Below, in pieces: positions 1 to 7,465 of a stretch of 26,170 nt of DNA. The position numbers were made by a program, and so were the translations under genes. The notes beneath the pieces were generated by a model. That model ran no database searches, was not told the origin of the DNA, and worked only from the letters and a program-made list of their open reading frames with translations. How positions within the stretch are numbered: position 1 is the stretch's first letter; each line of letters begins with the position of its first letter. The DNA is from JAGKXC01 sp964554385 (lineage in GTDB: Bacteria > Bacteroidota > Bacteroidia > NS11-12g > UBA955), in the NCBI GenBank assembly GCA_964554385.1, contig CAZKOM010000023.1:1-26170 (forward strand), given 5' to 3'.

Positions 1-103
1 TGGCTTTAATCTCAACGGCTACTTCTCTAGCAGTTTGTGCTTTCACCACAGAAGAAAACAAGCCAAAAGCAAGTAGGATTAATATACGAATTAAAAACCT
101 CAA
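1..103 (-). CDS. N-terminus of an exported protein (partial)
   Basis: Only the first 34 codons lie in the window; the gene runs off the left edge. Read on the minus strand from a TTG at 103, the product begins LRFLIRILILLAFGLFSS and continues to VVKAQTAREVAVEIKA: a short basic start, a hydrophobic core and a likely signal-peptidase site near KAQ, so it is probably exported. No in-frame ATG precedes this point before a stop. An AAGG stands five bases before the TTG, which supports the start, but the start remains uncertain. The mature part is too short to assign a family. Confidence 0.5.
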   Translation of the reverse strand, partial: MRFLIRILILLAFGLFSSVVKAQTAREVAVEIKA

Positions 104-257
104 AGCAACCTTAAAACAAGCCCGAAGTTAATAATAAAATGTAAATTTAAATCTACAAGATTCTCGTAAACTAATCTAGAATCTAAATCAGAAACTCAGT
201 TTTTAAAAAGTATATTAACCAAAACAGTTTTATTCCTGTTATGATTTATAATATCTT

Positions 258-947
258 TTAGTTTTTCGGGTCTTCCATGGCGATGTATTTCAACAATTCG
301 GCGCGAACCTCTGGTTGATTGAATTTGCCATGAAAACTAGACGTAACCGTTGTTGAGGTGATATCCTTGATACCGCGAGAAGCTACACACATGTGTTTTG
401 CATCCACAATTACCGCTACATCCGGTGTTTGTAGTGCTTCCATCAACTCCGTTGCTACTTGAACTGTCATTCTCTCTTGCACCTGCGGTCTGCGGGCATA
501 ATAATCAACGATTCTATTTAATTTACTTAAACCAATTACTTTTCCTGCAGAAAAATAAGCAACGTGGGCATGTCCATAAATAGGCACAAAATGGTGCTCG
601 CAAGTACTGTGAAAGTGAATATTTCTCTCCACCAACATTTCCTTGTAATTATAGGGATTTTCAAATAGCGTTGCGGCCGGCTTATTTCTTGGATCTAATC
701 CTTTGAATTGTTCCATTACGTACATTTTAGCAACGCGTAACGGAGTTCCTTTCAGACTCTCATCCTGTAAATCAAGACCTAGTACGTGCATTATCTCGCG
801 AAAATGCTTGGCAATGAGCTCAATTTTCAGGGAATCGTCCATAACAAAAGCATCTTCGCGTAACGGCGTATCTACCCCGGAACTCATGTGTGCATCACCT
901 AACTCCTCGAAATGTCTGATGAGTTGGTTTTCCAAGTCTTTATCCAT
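258..947 (-). CDS. folE: GTP cyclohydrolase I (FolE)
   Basis: FolE opens the imidazole ring of GTP and forms 7,8-dihydroneopterin triphosphate (EC 3.5.4.16), the first step to folate, queuosine and tetrahydropterins; it is a cytosolic decamer. At 229 residues it has the normal length. Visible signatures are STCEHHFVPIYGHAHVAYF at 114-132 and KHMCVASRG at 184-192; by alignment with E. coli FolE the zinc ligands are Cys116, His119 and Cys187. The substrate-loop Q-E-R motif (VQERMTVQ) is at 156-163. Its ATG overlaps the 3' end of the upstream PTPS-family gene by 8 bases, so the two are almost certainly co-transcribed and probably translationally coupled. The first 40 residues are a variable extension common in this family. 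Confidence 0.96.
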   Translation of the reverse strand: MDKDLENQLIRHFEELGDAHMSSGVDTPLREDAFVMDDSLKIELIAKHFREIMHVLGLDLQDESLKGTPLRVAKMYVMEQFKGLDPRNKPAATLFENPYNYKEMLVERNIHFHSTCEHHFVPIYGHAHVAYFSAGKVIGLSKLNRIVDYYARRPQVQERMTVQVATELMEALQTPDVAVIVDAKHMCVASRGIKDITSTTVTSSFHGKFNQPEVRAELLKYIAMEDPKN

Positions 948-1362
948 TGTATTCTACAAAATTACGAGGCGTTTCATACAACCTAACCGATAACGAAAAC
1001 TTTTGATCCAATCGAGCACGCAAGCGTTCCCAAATCACCCAAACAATGTTCTCCGCCGTAGGATTAATGTCTTTAAATTCCTCAGTGTCTAAATTTAAAT
1101 TTTTATGATCAAATCGCTCTACAACTTCTTCATCGATGTAGTCTTTGAGCACTTTCATATCGATTAAGTATCCAGTGACTTCATCCACCACTCCTTGCAC
1201 TTTTACTTCCAGTTCATAATTGTGACCATGGTAATGTGCATTGTTACACAAACCAAAGAAAGCTCGGTTTTGCTCTTCCGTCCAGCTTGGGACATTGAGT
1301 CGGTGGGCAGCATTAAAATGTGCCTTTCTAAATACCGATACAATTCTAGGTTTTGGTTGCAT
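940..1362 (-). CDS. 6-pyruvoyltetrahydropterin synthase / QueD family protein
   Basis: This COG0720-family protein (140 residues) acts on the FolE product, giving either 6-carboxytetrahydropterin (QueD, queuosine route) or 6-pyruvoyltetrahydropterin (PTPS, tetrahydrobiopterin route). Zinc ligands are His20 (KAHFNAAHRL), His45 and His47 (HGHNYELEV); Asp85-His86 and Glu130 complete the active site. The catalytic Cys39 lies in LCNNAHYHGHNY. Its six-residue distance to the first HGH histidine equals mammalian PTPS (CNNPNGHGHNY), while E. coli QueD has four. The open frame extends upstream to 1464, but the start at 1362 fits family alignment and is preceded by a promoter-like TACTTTG about 18 bases upstream. 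It overlaps folE by 8 bases. Family is certain; the exact product is not. Confidence 0.85.
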   Translation of the reverse strand: MQPKPRIVSVFRKAHFNAAHRLNVPSWTEEQNRAFFGLCNNAHYHGHNYELEVKVQGVVDEVTGYLIDMKVLKDYIDEEVVERFDHKNLNLDTEEFKDINPTAENIVWVIWERLRARLDQKFSLSVRLYETPRNFVEYNG

Positions 1363-1475
1363 AATTGCGATTTGAATACAAAGTAAACTACCAATGCAGT
1401 AAATTGTTTGATGTGTGGTGTAAAAATTGTGTATCCCTTTTAACAAAGCATTGCCTGTCATCAAATAAAGACAAG

Positions 1476-1483
1476 TATTTTTG
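1476..1483 (+). promoter_or_regulatory. -7 box TAnnTTTG of the transaldolase gene
   Basis: TATTTTTG matches the Bacteroidota -7 consensus exactly. A TTG at 1451-1453 lies 22 bases upstream and could serve as the -33 element. The box ends four bases before the ATG at 1488, so the transcript probably begins at or next to the start codon. The match is seen; promoter activity is inferred. Confidence 0.6.
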
Positions 1484-1487
1484 AAGC

Positions 1488-2144
1488 ATGAAGTTCTTTA
1501 TCGATACTGCCAACCTAGATCAAATCAAAGAAGCTAATGACCTAGGAATCCTAGATGGCGTAACCACAAATCCAAGTTTAATGGCCAAAGAAGGCATCTT
1601 TGGTGAAGAAGCTGTTATCAATCATTATAAAACAATTTGCGAATTGGTAGACGGAGACGTTAGTGCCGAAGTTATCAGCACCGATTATGAGGGAATTATT
1701 GCCGAAGGAGAGAAATTAGCTGCTTTGCATGAGAACATCGTGGTTAAAGTACCGATGATAAAGGATGGAATCAAAGCCATTAAATATTTTAGTTCCAAAG
1801 GAATTCGTACCAACTGCACCCTTGTGTTTAGTGCTGGACAAGCTATTTTAGCAGCAAAAGCCGGTGCTACCTACCTCTCACCGTTTATTGGAAGAATTGA
1901 CGACATGAATTGGGATGGAATGGAGTTGATTAAGCAAATCGCCGATATTTACGATATTCAAGGATACGATACCGAAATATTAGCTGCAAGCATTCGCAAT
2001 CCTTTGCATATTGTAAAAAGTGCTGAAGCAGGTGCCCATGTAGTTACTTGCCCTCTTTCGGCTATTTTAGGTTTACTGAAGCATCCATTAACCGACATCG
2101 GATTAGCTCAGTTTTTAGCCGATCATGCCAAAGGTAACAAGTAA
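1488..2144 (+). CDS. Transaldolase, small TalC/Fsa-type
   Basis: Class I aldolase of the non-oxidative pentose phosphate pathway that moves a dihydroxyacetone unit between sugar phosphates (EC 2.2.1.2); cytosolic. The 218-residue length is typical of the short subfamily. The Schiff-base lysine is Lys87 in IVVKVPM; Asp6 and Asn28 (GVTTNPS) line the same barrel. Residues separating true transaldolases from fructose-6-phosphate aldolase point to the former: Glu61, Asn109 and Phe133 occupy positions where E. coli FsaA has Gln59, a Thr/Gly-region residue and Tyr131. The gene is monocistronic: divergent from the PTPS-family gene, with its own -7 box and followed by a strong terminator at 2224-2250. 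Confidence 0.92.
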   Translation: MKFFIDTANLDQIKEANDLGILDGVTTNPSLMAKEGIFGEEAVINHYKTICELVDGDVSAEVISTDYEGIIAEGEKLAALHENIVVKVPMIKDGIKAIKYFSSKGIRTNCTLVFSAGQAILAAKAGATYLSPFIGRIDDMNWDGMELIKQIADIYDIQGYDTEILAASIRNPLHIVKSAEAGAHVVTCPLSAILGLLKHPLTDIGLAQFLADHAKGNK

Positions 2145-2223
2145 AAATTAGACAGAATTATTAACTTCTCTTTAGTTAGTAAAAAGCCCGCTAACAATAT
2201 TGATTTTTTCCATATGTTATTAC

Positions 2224-2250
2224 AAACCCCTGTTTATCAGGGGTTTTTTA
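2224..2250 (+). terminator. Rho-independent terminator after the transaldolase gene
   Basis: AAACCCCTG (2224-2232), loop TTTAT, CAGGGGTTT (2238-2246) form a perfect 9-bp stem running into a T tract to 2249. It lies 80 bases after the transaldolase stop. The stem would also work in the opposite orientation. Confidence 0.88.
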
Positions 2251-2344
2251 TTTGAAATACCTTAATTTTGGTACCAAGGATACAATCAATTAATTTTTTT
2301 GTGTCCGATAAAAAACACTTTGTTACACCCATTGTTTAATTTTT

Positions 2345-2617
2345 GTGGTTATTACTCTTAGACAAATGCAATACGTGGTTTCCGTAGCGAAACACGGTAG
2401 TTTTTCCAAAGCAGCGGATGAATGCGCAGCAGACCAGAGCACGGTGAGTCACCAAATCAAAACCTTTGAAGACCGTTTGGGTGTTCAGGTATTTGATCGA
2501 TCAACCCTTCCCATCACCATTACCGAGCACGGTAAAGGAATCATTGAGCAATGCGAAAAAGTAATTGCCCAAGTGGATGAACTGGTTGCTCCCTTTAAAC
2601 GCAGTTACAAAGGTTAA
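2345..2617 (+). CDS. Stand-alone LysR-type DNA-binding domain protein
   Basis: The 90-residue product is the winged helix-turn-helix domain of LysR-type regulators and little else. LRQMQYVVSVAKHGSFSKAA (5-24) opens the domain, the recognition helix region is DQSTVSHQIKTFEDRLG (30-46), and FDRSTLPITITEHGK (50-64) forms the wing, most like OxyR-type members. The linker helix ends at 90 with a normal stop; the ~200-residue effector-binding domain is absent, and only 64 bases remain before the converging GNAT gene. The first codon is GTG at 2345; an ATG at 2366 is the only other usual start, but it would cut into the first helix. It could be a natural small regulator or a remnant of a truncated LTTR. 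Confidence 0.75.
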   Translation: MVITLRQMQYVVSVAKHGSFSKAADECAADQSTVSHQIKTFEDRLGVQVFDRSTLPITITEHGKGIIEQCEKVIAQVDELVAPFKRSYKG

Positions 2618-2637
2618 CTGGATTTATTAGCGCTTAT

Positions 2638-2664
2638 CCCAGCTAGGTTTGATATCGAGCTGGG
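2638..2664. terminator. Hairpin between convergent genes
   Basis: CCCAGCT (2638-2644) and AGCTGGG (2658-2664) are a perfect 7-bp inverted repeat around a 13-base loop, placed between the LysR-domain gene and the opposing GNAT gene. There is no T tract on either side, so its role as a terminator is inferred from position. Confidence 0.45.
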
Positions 2665-2681
2665 GCATACGGCGTGAATGG

Positions 2682-3182
2682 CTAACTCTTAGATCTTCTC
2701 TCCAATAAAATTATATCTCTCCACTCCCCTGACTTCGGCATTTGTCCAATTCTTTCGCGGTAACCCACTTCACGGAATCCAAATTTCTTGTGTAATTCTA
2801 AACTAGCTTTATTTTCTGGAAAAATTCCGGACTGGATTGTCCATATCCCGTTGGTTTCAGCATTCTCAATAGCGGCTTTCATCAATAGCGCGCCTATCCC
2901 TTTCCCTTGAAAATCGTTGTGGATATAAATACTTAATTCAGCTACTCCCCGAAATACAAATCGATTGGATACAGGAGAAAGTGCAATCCAGCCTATTACT
3001 TTCTGCTGTAGAAATTGCTGCTGAACGGCAACAAACCTTGCCTGTGCTAAATGTCCCTTATCCCATTCCTCCCAAGTGGGTGGTTGCGTTTCAAACGTTG
3101 CATTATCGGATTCTATTCCTTGCTGAAAAATAGCAGCAACCGCTTCATAATGCGATGCTATCATGGGCAATACCTGGAACAT
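2682..3182 (-). CDS. GNAT N-acetyltransferase, phosphinothricin/amino-acid acetyltransferase type
   Basis: Cytosolic acetyl-CoA-dependent N-acetyltransferase of 166 residues. The acetyl-CoA loop is QGKGIG at 92-97, after a beta strand AELSIYIHNDF (81-91). The C-terminal NKASLELHKKFGFREVG (124-140) is the usual motif B region. The LSIYIHNDFQGKGIG pattern and the ending resemble the PAT/YncA group, which acetylates phosphinothricin, methionine sulfoximine and related amino acids. The substrate here cannot be read from sequence. It starts 42 bases after the panB stop on the same strand, so the two may share a transcript, though no functional link is evident. Confidence 0.85.
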   Translation of the reverse strand: MFQVLPMIASHYEAVAAIFQQGIESDNATFETQPPTWEEWDKGHLAQARFVAVQQQFLQQKVIGWIALSPVSNRFVFRGVAELSIYIHNDFQGKGIGALLMKAAIENAETNGIWTIQSGIFPENKASLELHKKFGFREVGYRERIGQMPKSGEWRDIILLERRSKS

Positions 3183-3224
3183 CGAAGAAAACTTAAACGT
3201 TAGTGTTAATGCTGTACCGTATTA

Positions 3225-4043
3225 TTAATACTGTTCTTTATCGTTGGGAAAATCTTTAGACTTAACATCGGTAACGTATTGTTGAACCGCACCTTTAATA
3301 TCCTCATAAAGATTTAAATATCGACGTAAAAAACGGGGACTAAATTCATTGGTTATTCCCAACATATCATGCACTACCAATACTTGTCCGTCTACCCCAT
3401 TGCCGGCGCCTATCCCAATTACTGGAATTTGAATACTTTCGGCCACTTTTTGAGCTAAATGTGCGGGGATTTTCTCCAGTACTAACGCAAAGCAACCCGC
3501 TTGCTCTAATAATTTAGCGTCGTTAATTAATTTTTCGGCTTCCGCATCTTCGGTGGCTCTCACCGTGTAGGTCCCAAATTTATAAATACTCTGCGGCGTT
3601 AATCCAAGATGCCCCATTACCGGAACTCCAGCGGTTAAAATTCTACGGATACTTTCTAGAATCTCTTCTCCACCTTCCATTTTGATGGCATGAGCACCGC
3701 TTTCCTTCATAATCCGAATGGTTGAAGCCAAGGCCTCCTTTGAATTTCCTTGATAACTACCAAAGGGCAGATCCACCACCACCAAAGCTCGATTTATTGC
3801 TCGTACCACACTAGAAGCATGATAAATCATTTGATCCAAGGTGATTGGTAAGGTAGTTTCGTGTCCGGCCATCACATTGGAGGCTGAATCCCCTACCAGA
3901 ATCACATCAATTCCCGCATCATCCACAATTTTCGCCATGGAGAAATCGTACGCGGTAAGCATGGAAATCTTTTCCCCTCGGGCTTTCATTTCGGCCAAAA
4001 CATGGGTAGTAATTTTTTTGTGTTCTTTTTTGTGAATACTCAT
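3225..4043 (-). CDS. panB: 3-methyl-2-oxobutanoate hydroxymethyltransferase (PanB)
   Basis: PanB transfers a hydroxymethyl group from 5,10-methylene-tetrahydrofolate to 2-oxoisovalerate, giving ketopantoate, the first committed step to pantothenate and CoA (EC 2.1.2.11). It has 272 residues, close to the usual 265. Metal and substrate residues by alignment with E. coli PanB are Asp52 (VGDSASNVMAGH), Asp91 (VDLPFGSYQ), Lys121 and Glu123 (IKMEGGEE) and the catalytic Glu190 (LVLEKIP). IGIGAGNGVDGQVLVVHDMLG at 210-229 is the conserved C-terminal barrel segment. The gene is divergent from the DUF4249-like gene, with 104 bases between them, and heads a likely panB-GNAT unit. Confidence 0.97.
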   Translation of the reverse strand: MSIHKKEHKKITTHVLAEMKARGEKISMLTAYDFSMAKIVDDAGIDVILVGDSASNVMAGHETTLPITLDQMIYHASSVVRAINRALVVVDLPFGSYQGNSKEALASTIRIMKESGAHAIKMEGGEEILESIRRILTAGVPVMGHLGLTPQSIYKFGTYTVRATEDAEAEKLINDAKLLEQAGCFALVLEKIPAHLAQKVAESIQIPVIGIGAGNGVDGQVLVVHDMLGITNEFSPRFLRRYLNLYEDIKGAVQQYVTDVKSKDFPNDKEQY

Positions 4044-4147
4044 GGGTTCATGAATGATTATTGGCGATATTTAATCGATTTACCGGGTAAATCTGATTCT
4101 AAACCCGGATATTTGTACTTTCTTCAACAAAAGTAGGAATAAACCGA

Positions 4148-5143
4148 ATGAAAACAAGCAAGAACCTGATTCGCAATACCCTTATAGCCGTACTTTTCAT
4201 TGTTGGATTGGGAACTACTTCCTGTGAAAACGATTTTGAAATCAATGCCGATTGGAAAGAGACAATCATCATTTATGGCTTGTTAGACCCATTGGATTCG
4301 GTTCAGGAAATCAAGATTAACAAAGCGTTTCTTAATACGTCGGGCAGTGCTTACGAAGTGGCACAAAATCCAGACAGTTTGTATTTAGATTCAACGTATG
4401 CAACCATTACCGAAGTTGGATCAGGGAAAGTTATCGTACTAAAGAAAACGCAAGTAGATAAAGACAGTGGTTTATTTAGCAAACAACCTGTTTATGTTTG
4501 GACCACCAAAGAAAAGATTTTACCAAATTCGGAATACCGTGTGGATGTAATTAATCCCTTAACGGGGACCAAGGCAAGTGCGAAAACATGGACCTTAGGA
4601 AAGGCAGCCATTCAAGGTCCTGTATTTGAACAAAGTGTAGTTTTCGGAATAGGCACTCCCTACATAACCACCGCTTTTACCCCTGGTGAAAATAGTTTTG
4701 CTTTTGATGTAAAATTGCATGTAATGGTAGAGCGGATTTCTGTAGCTGATACCAATCAAAAATCCCAGAAACTGTACACATGGAATATGTTAACCAATTT
4801 CCGTGTACAGCCCAAAGTGAGAGCGATACACCAGATGCCGAGACAAGCTTTTTTACAGTTTTTAGGTTTTACAATACCTGCATCGGCCGAGGTTAAACAT
4901 AGAATTAAGTGGATGGGCTGTTCTTTTTACGGGGGAAATCAATCCTTAGTAGATTATATTTCAGTAAACGAACCCAGTATCGGAATTGTTCAAAAACAAG
5001 CCGATTATACCAATGTTGAAAATGGTTTTGGACTGTTCGCTTCTCGGGTACAGCAGCAGATATTAAATATTCCACTGGACAAAAACTCATTGCCCGTGTT
5101 GCAAAAAGATAGCAATACACGGAAGTTGAATTTTGTACCGTAA
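4148..5143 (+). CDS. Probable lipoprotein, DUF4249-like
   Basis: A 331-residue envelope protein with a lipoprotein-type leader: hydrophobic residues 11-22 followed by GTTSC with the lipidated cysteine at 26, a loose lipobox of the sort common in Bacteroidota. The mature part starts with an acidic stretch (END) that favours outer-membrane sorting. After it come beta-rich segments, including ETIIIYGLLDPLDSVQEIKI, a DSLY segment, and near the C-terminus NVENGFGLFASRVQ. This order fits the DUF4249 family of Bacteroidota, whose function is unknown and which is often found near TonB-dependent receptors; none is adjacent here. It stands alone between panB and dnaK. Coding and export are well supported; the family name is a judgement from pattern. 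Confidence 0.7.
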   Translation: MKTSKNLIRNTLIAVLFIVGLGTTSCENDFEINADWKETIIIYGLLDPLDSVQEIKINKAFLNTSGSAYEVAQNPDSLYLDSTYATITEVGSGKVIVLKKTQVDKDSGLFSKQPVYVWTTKEKILPNSEYRVDVINPLTGTKASAKTWTLGKAAIQGPVFEQSVVFGIGTPYITTAFTPGENSFAFDVKLHVMVERISVADTNQKSQKLYTWNMLTNFRVQPKVRAIHQMPRQAFLQFLGFTIPASAEVKHRIKWMGCSFYGGNQSLVDYISVNEPSIGIVQKQADYTNVENGFGLFASRVQQQILNIPLDKNSLPVLQKDSNTRKLNFVP

Positions 5144-5246
5144 TAATATTGTATTTGTTCTAATACAAGAAGTATCGGTTTTTATAAAATCGGACAATTT
5201 GATCCATTAGGTCATTCATTTTGGGGTTATTCCGGCACAAGTGGCA

Positions 5247-5262
5247 GGATTGCTGACAATCC
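5247..5262. promoter_or_regulatory. Inverted repeat upstream of dnaK
   Basis: GGATTG (5247-5252), CTGA, CAATCC (5257-5262) is a perfect 6-bp inverted repeat about 70 bases before the dnaK start. It overlaps a second one, TGAC-N5-GTCA (5254-5266). There is no T tract, so it looks less like a terminator for the preceding gene than a possible operator of dnaK. It does not match the CIRCE element. Confidence 0.3.
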
Positions 5263-5332
5263 GTCACGGTGATAACTTGTTTTTCGGCTTGGTACGGCAA
5301 TTGACAATATTGGACAAAAGTTATTTATTAAA

Positions 5333-7269
5333 ATGAGCAAAATCATCGGAATCGACTTAGGAACCACCAACAGTTGCGTTGCAGTGTTGGAAGGTAACGA
5401 ACCTGTTGTAATTGCAAACAGCGAAGGCCGCAGAACTACTCCCGCCATCGTAGCTTTTATGGACAACGGAAATGGAGAGCGTAAGGTGGGTGACCCAGCT
5501 AAACGTCAAGCAATCACCAATCCACAGCATACTATTCAATCGATCAAGCGTTTCATGGGAGAAAAGTACTCAAATATGAGTTCTGAAATCTCTCGTGTAC
5601 CTTATAAAGTGGTTAAAGGTGACAACGACACCCCTCGTGTTGAAATTGGAGATCGTACCTATACGCCACAAGAAATTTCGGCCATGACCCTTCAGAAAAT
5701 GAAGAAAACAGCCGAAGATTATTTGGGCATGGAAGTAACTCGTGCGGTAATTACGGTACCTGCTTACTTTGACGACGCACAACGTCAGGCTACAAAAGAA
5801 GCTGGTGAAATCGCTGGTTTGAAAGTAGAACGTATCATCAACGAGCCAACAGCTGCAGCCTTGGCATATGGCCTTGATAAAAAGAGCGAAGACATGAAAA
5901 TCGCCGTATACGATTTAGGAGGTGGTACATTTGACGTATCTATCTTGGAATTAGGTGATGGTGTTTTTGAAGTAAAAAGTACCAATGGTGATACTCATTT
6001 GGGTGGAGATGATTTCGACCAAGTTATCATCGATTGGATGGCTGATGAGTTCAAGAGTGAAGAGAATATGGACTTACGTAAAGACCCAATGGCTTTACAG
6101 CGTTTGAAAGAAGCAGCAGAAAAAGCAAAAATTGAATTGTCTTCTTCTCCTGAGACCGACATTAACTTGCCTTATATTACGGCCATGGATGGTGTACCCA
6201 AGCACTTGGTTCGCAAATTAAGTAGAGCGAAGTTTGAGCAATTGGCTCATGATCTGGTTCAGCGTACATTGGAACCTTGTAAAAAAGCATTAAAAGACGC
6301 TGGATATACCTCTTCAGACATTGATGAAGTGATTTTAGTGGGAGGTTCTACTCGTATACCAGCGATTCAGAAGTTGGTAGAAGATTTCTTCGGAAAAGCT
6401 CCTTCTAAAGGCGTAAANNNNNNNNNNATCCAGATGAAGTTGGTGCAGTAGGTGCAGCCATTCAGGGTGGTGTGTTAACTGGAGAAGTGAAAGACATCTT
6501 ACTATTGGATGTTACTCCATTAAGTTTAGGTATTGAGACTATGGGCGGTGTAATGACCAAAATGATTGAGTCGAACACTACCATTCCTTCAAAGAAAACC
6601 GAAACCTTCAGTACTGCAGCAGATAATCAGCCATCGGTAGAAATCCATGTTTTACAGGGCGAAAGACCCATGGCTAATGACAATAAAACAATAGGTAGAT
6701 TCATTTTGGATGGTATCCCACCAGCTCCTCGTGGTGTACCACAAGTAGAAGTTACTTTTGATATCGATGCCAATGGCATTTTGAACGTAAGTGCTAAAGA
6801 CAAAGCTACTGGCAAAGAGCAAAAAATTAGAATTGAAGCTTCTTCGGGATTGAGCAAAGAAGATATCGAAAAAATGAAGAAAGAAGCCGAAATGAATGCT
6901 GAGGCTGACCGTATTAGAAAAGAGGAAGCGGATAAAATTAACGCTGCCGATCAATTGGTGTTCTCAACCGAGAAGCAATTGAAAGAGTACGGTGATAAAA
7001 TACCAGCCGAAAAGAAATCGGTTATTGAAGCAGCAAGCGAACGTTTGAAGAAGGCTGTAGGCGAAAAGAATTTCGCGGAAATGGAATCGGCTTCTACTGA
7101 ATTGAACGCCGCATGGCAAGCAGCATCTCAAGACATGTATAACGCAACAGGTGGAAATCCTGGTGACATGGGAGGTGATGCAGGTGCAGGTGCAGGTTCT
7201 AGCGCTGGTGCTGGATCAGGTAAAACAGGCGACGAAGTTCAAGATGTGGACTTCGAAGAAGTAAAATAA
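5333..7269 (+). CDS. dnaK: Chaperone DnaK (Hsp70), intact apart from an assembly gap
   Basis: ATP-driven Hsp70 chaperone working with DnaJ and GrpE on unfolded proteins in the cytosol. Nucleotide-binding signatures are IGIDLGTTNSCVAV (5-18), DLGGGTFDVSIL (about 194-205) and VGGSTRIP; the interdomain linker DILLLDVTPLSLG follows the gap, then the substrate domain and a Gly/Ala-rich tail ending EVQDVDFEEVK. Ten Ns at 6418-6427 break the frame. The left side ends GGC GTA AA and the right side starts ATCCAGATGAAG; in DnaK the conserved run is SKGVNPDEV, so Asn-362 is AAT and the flanks abut with a one-base overlap. Removing 6418-6428 restores one 641-residue frame, normal for DnaK. No TAnnTTTG box is evident directly before the start; inverted repeats lie at 5247-5266. 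Confidence 0.95.
6418..6427. other. 10-N scaffold spacer inside dnaK
   Basis: Ten consecutive N bases. The flanking dnaK codons leave room for no missing residue, so this looks like a fixed-length spacer between two contigs that actually overlap by one base. Confidence 0.9.
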
Positions 7270-7288
7270 TATTTTTTACAATGGTTAG

Positions 7289-7320
7289 AAAGGCTGTCTC
7301 TTCGGAGTCAGCCTTTTTTT
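7289..7320 (+). terminator. Rho-independent terminator of dnaK
   Basis: AGGCTG (7291-7296) pairs with CAGCCT (7309-7314); after a T-T mismatch CTC pairs with GAG around a TTCG tetraloop. A run of T follows to 7320. It lies about 20 bases after the dnaK stop. Confidence 0.92.
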
Positions 7321-7373
7321 ATTTTCAAGTACTGATCTATTTGATAAAAATACAAGTACCGATTCATTCATAT

Positions 7374-7381
7374 TACCTTTG
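7374..7381 (+). promoter_or_regulatory. -7 box TAnnTTTG upstream of the 7466 gene
   Basis: TACCTTTG matches the Bacteroidota -7 consensus. It lies 84 bases before the ATG at 7466, so this gene would have an ordinary leader. No good -33 element is seen at the expected distance. Confidence 0.4.
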
Positions 7382-7465
7382 TAAATGGAATAATATAAGA
7401 AATGGTCTAATTTAAACGTTTATTGGACTACACTGGAATCTATTATTTCCGAAGAATAAATAACC

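Noticed and set aside
1363..1464. Longer N-terminus for the PTPS-family gene
   Set aside because: The extra 34 residues match nothing in the family and run over the likely promoter.
2618..2681. Hidden remainder of the LysR effector domain by frameshift
   Set aside because: Only 64 bases are available and their translations show no LysR effector pattern.
5231..5253. Sigma-54 promoter before dnaK (GGCAC and TTGCT present)
   Set aside because: The GG and GC elements are not at the required 12-base spacing for either possible GG.
5357..5985. Antisense open frames across dnaK
   Set aside because: They mirror the third-codon pattern of a highly conserved gene, have no family likeness and no start signals.
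5333..7269. dnaK as a frameshifted pseudogene or two genes
   Set aside because: The break coincides exactly with the N run, and both sides match conserved DnaK without missing residues.
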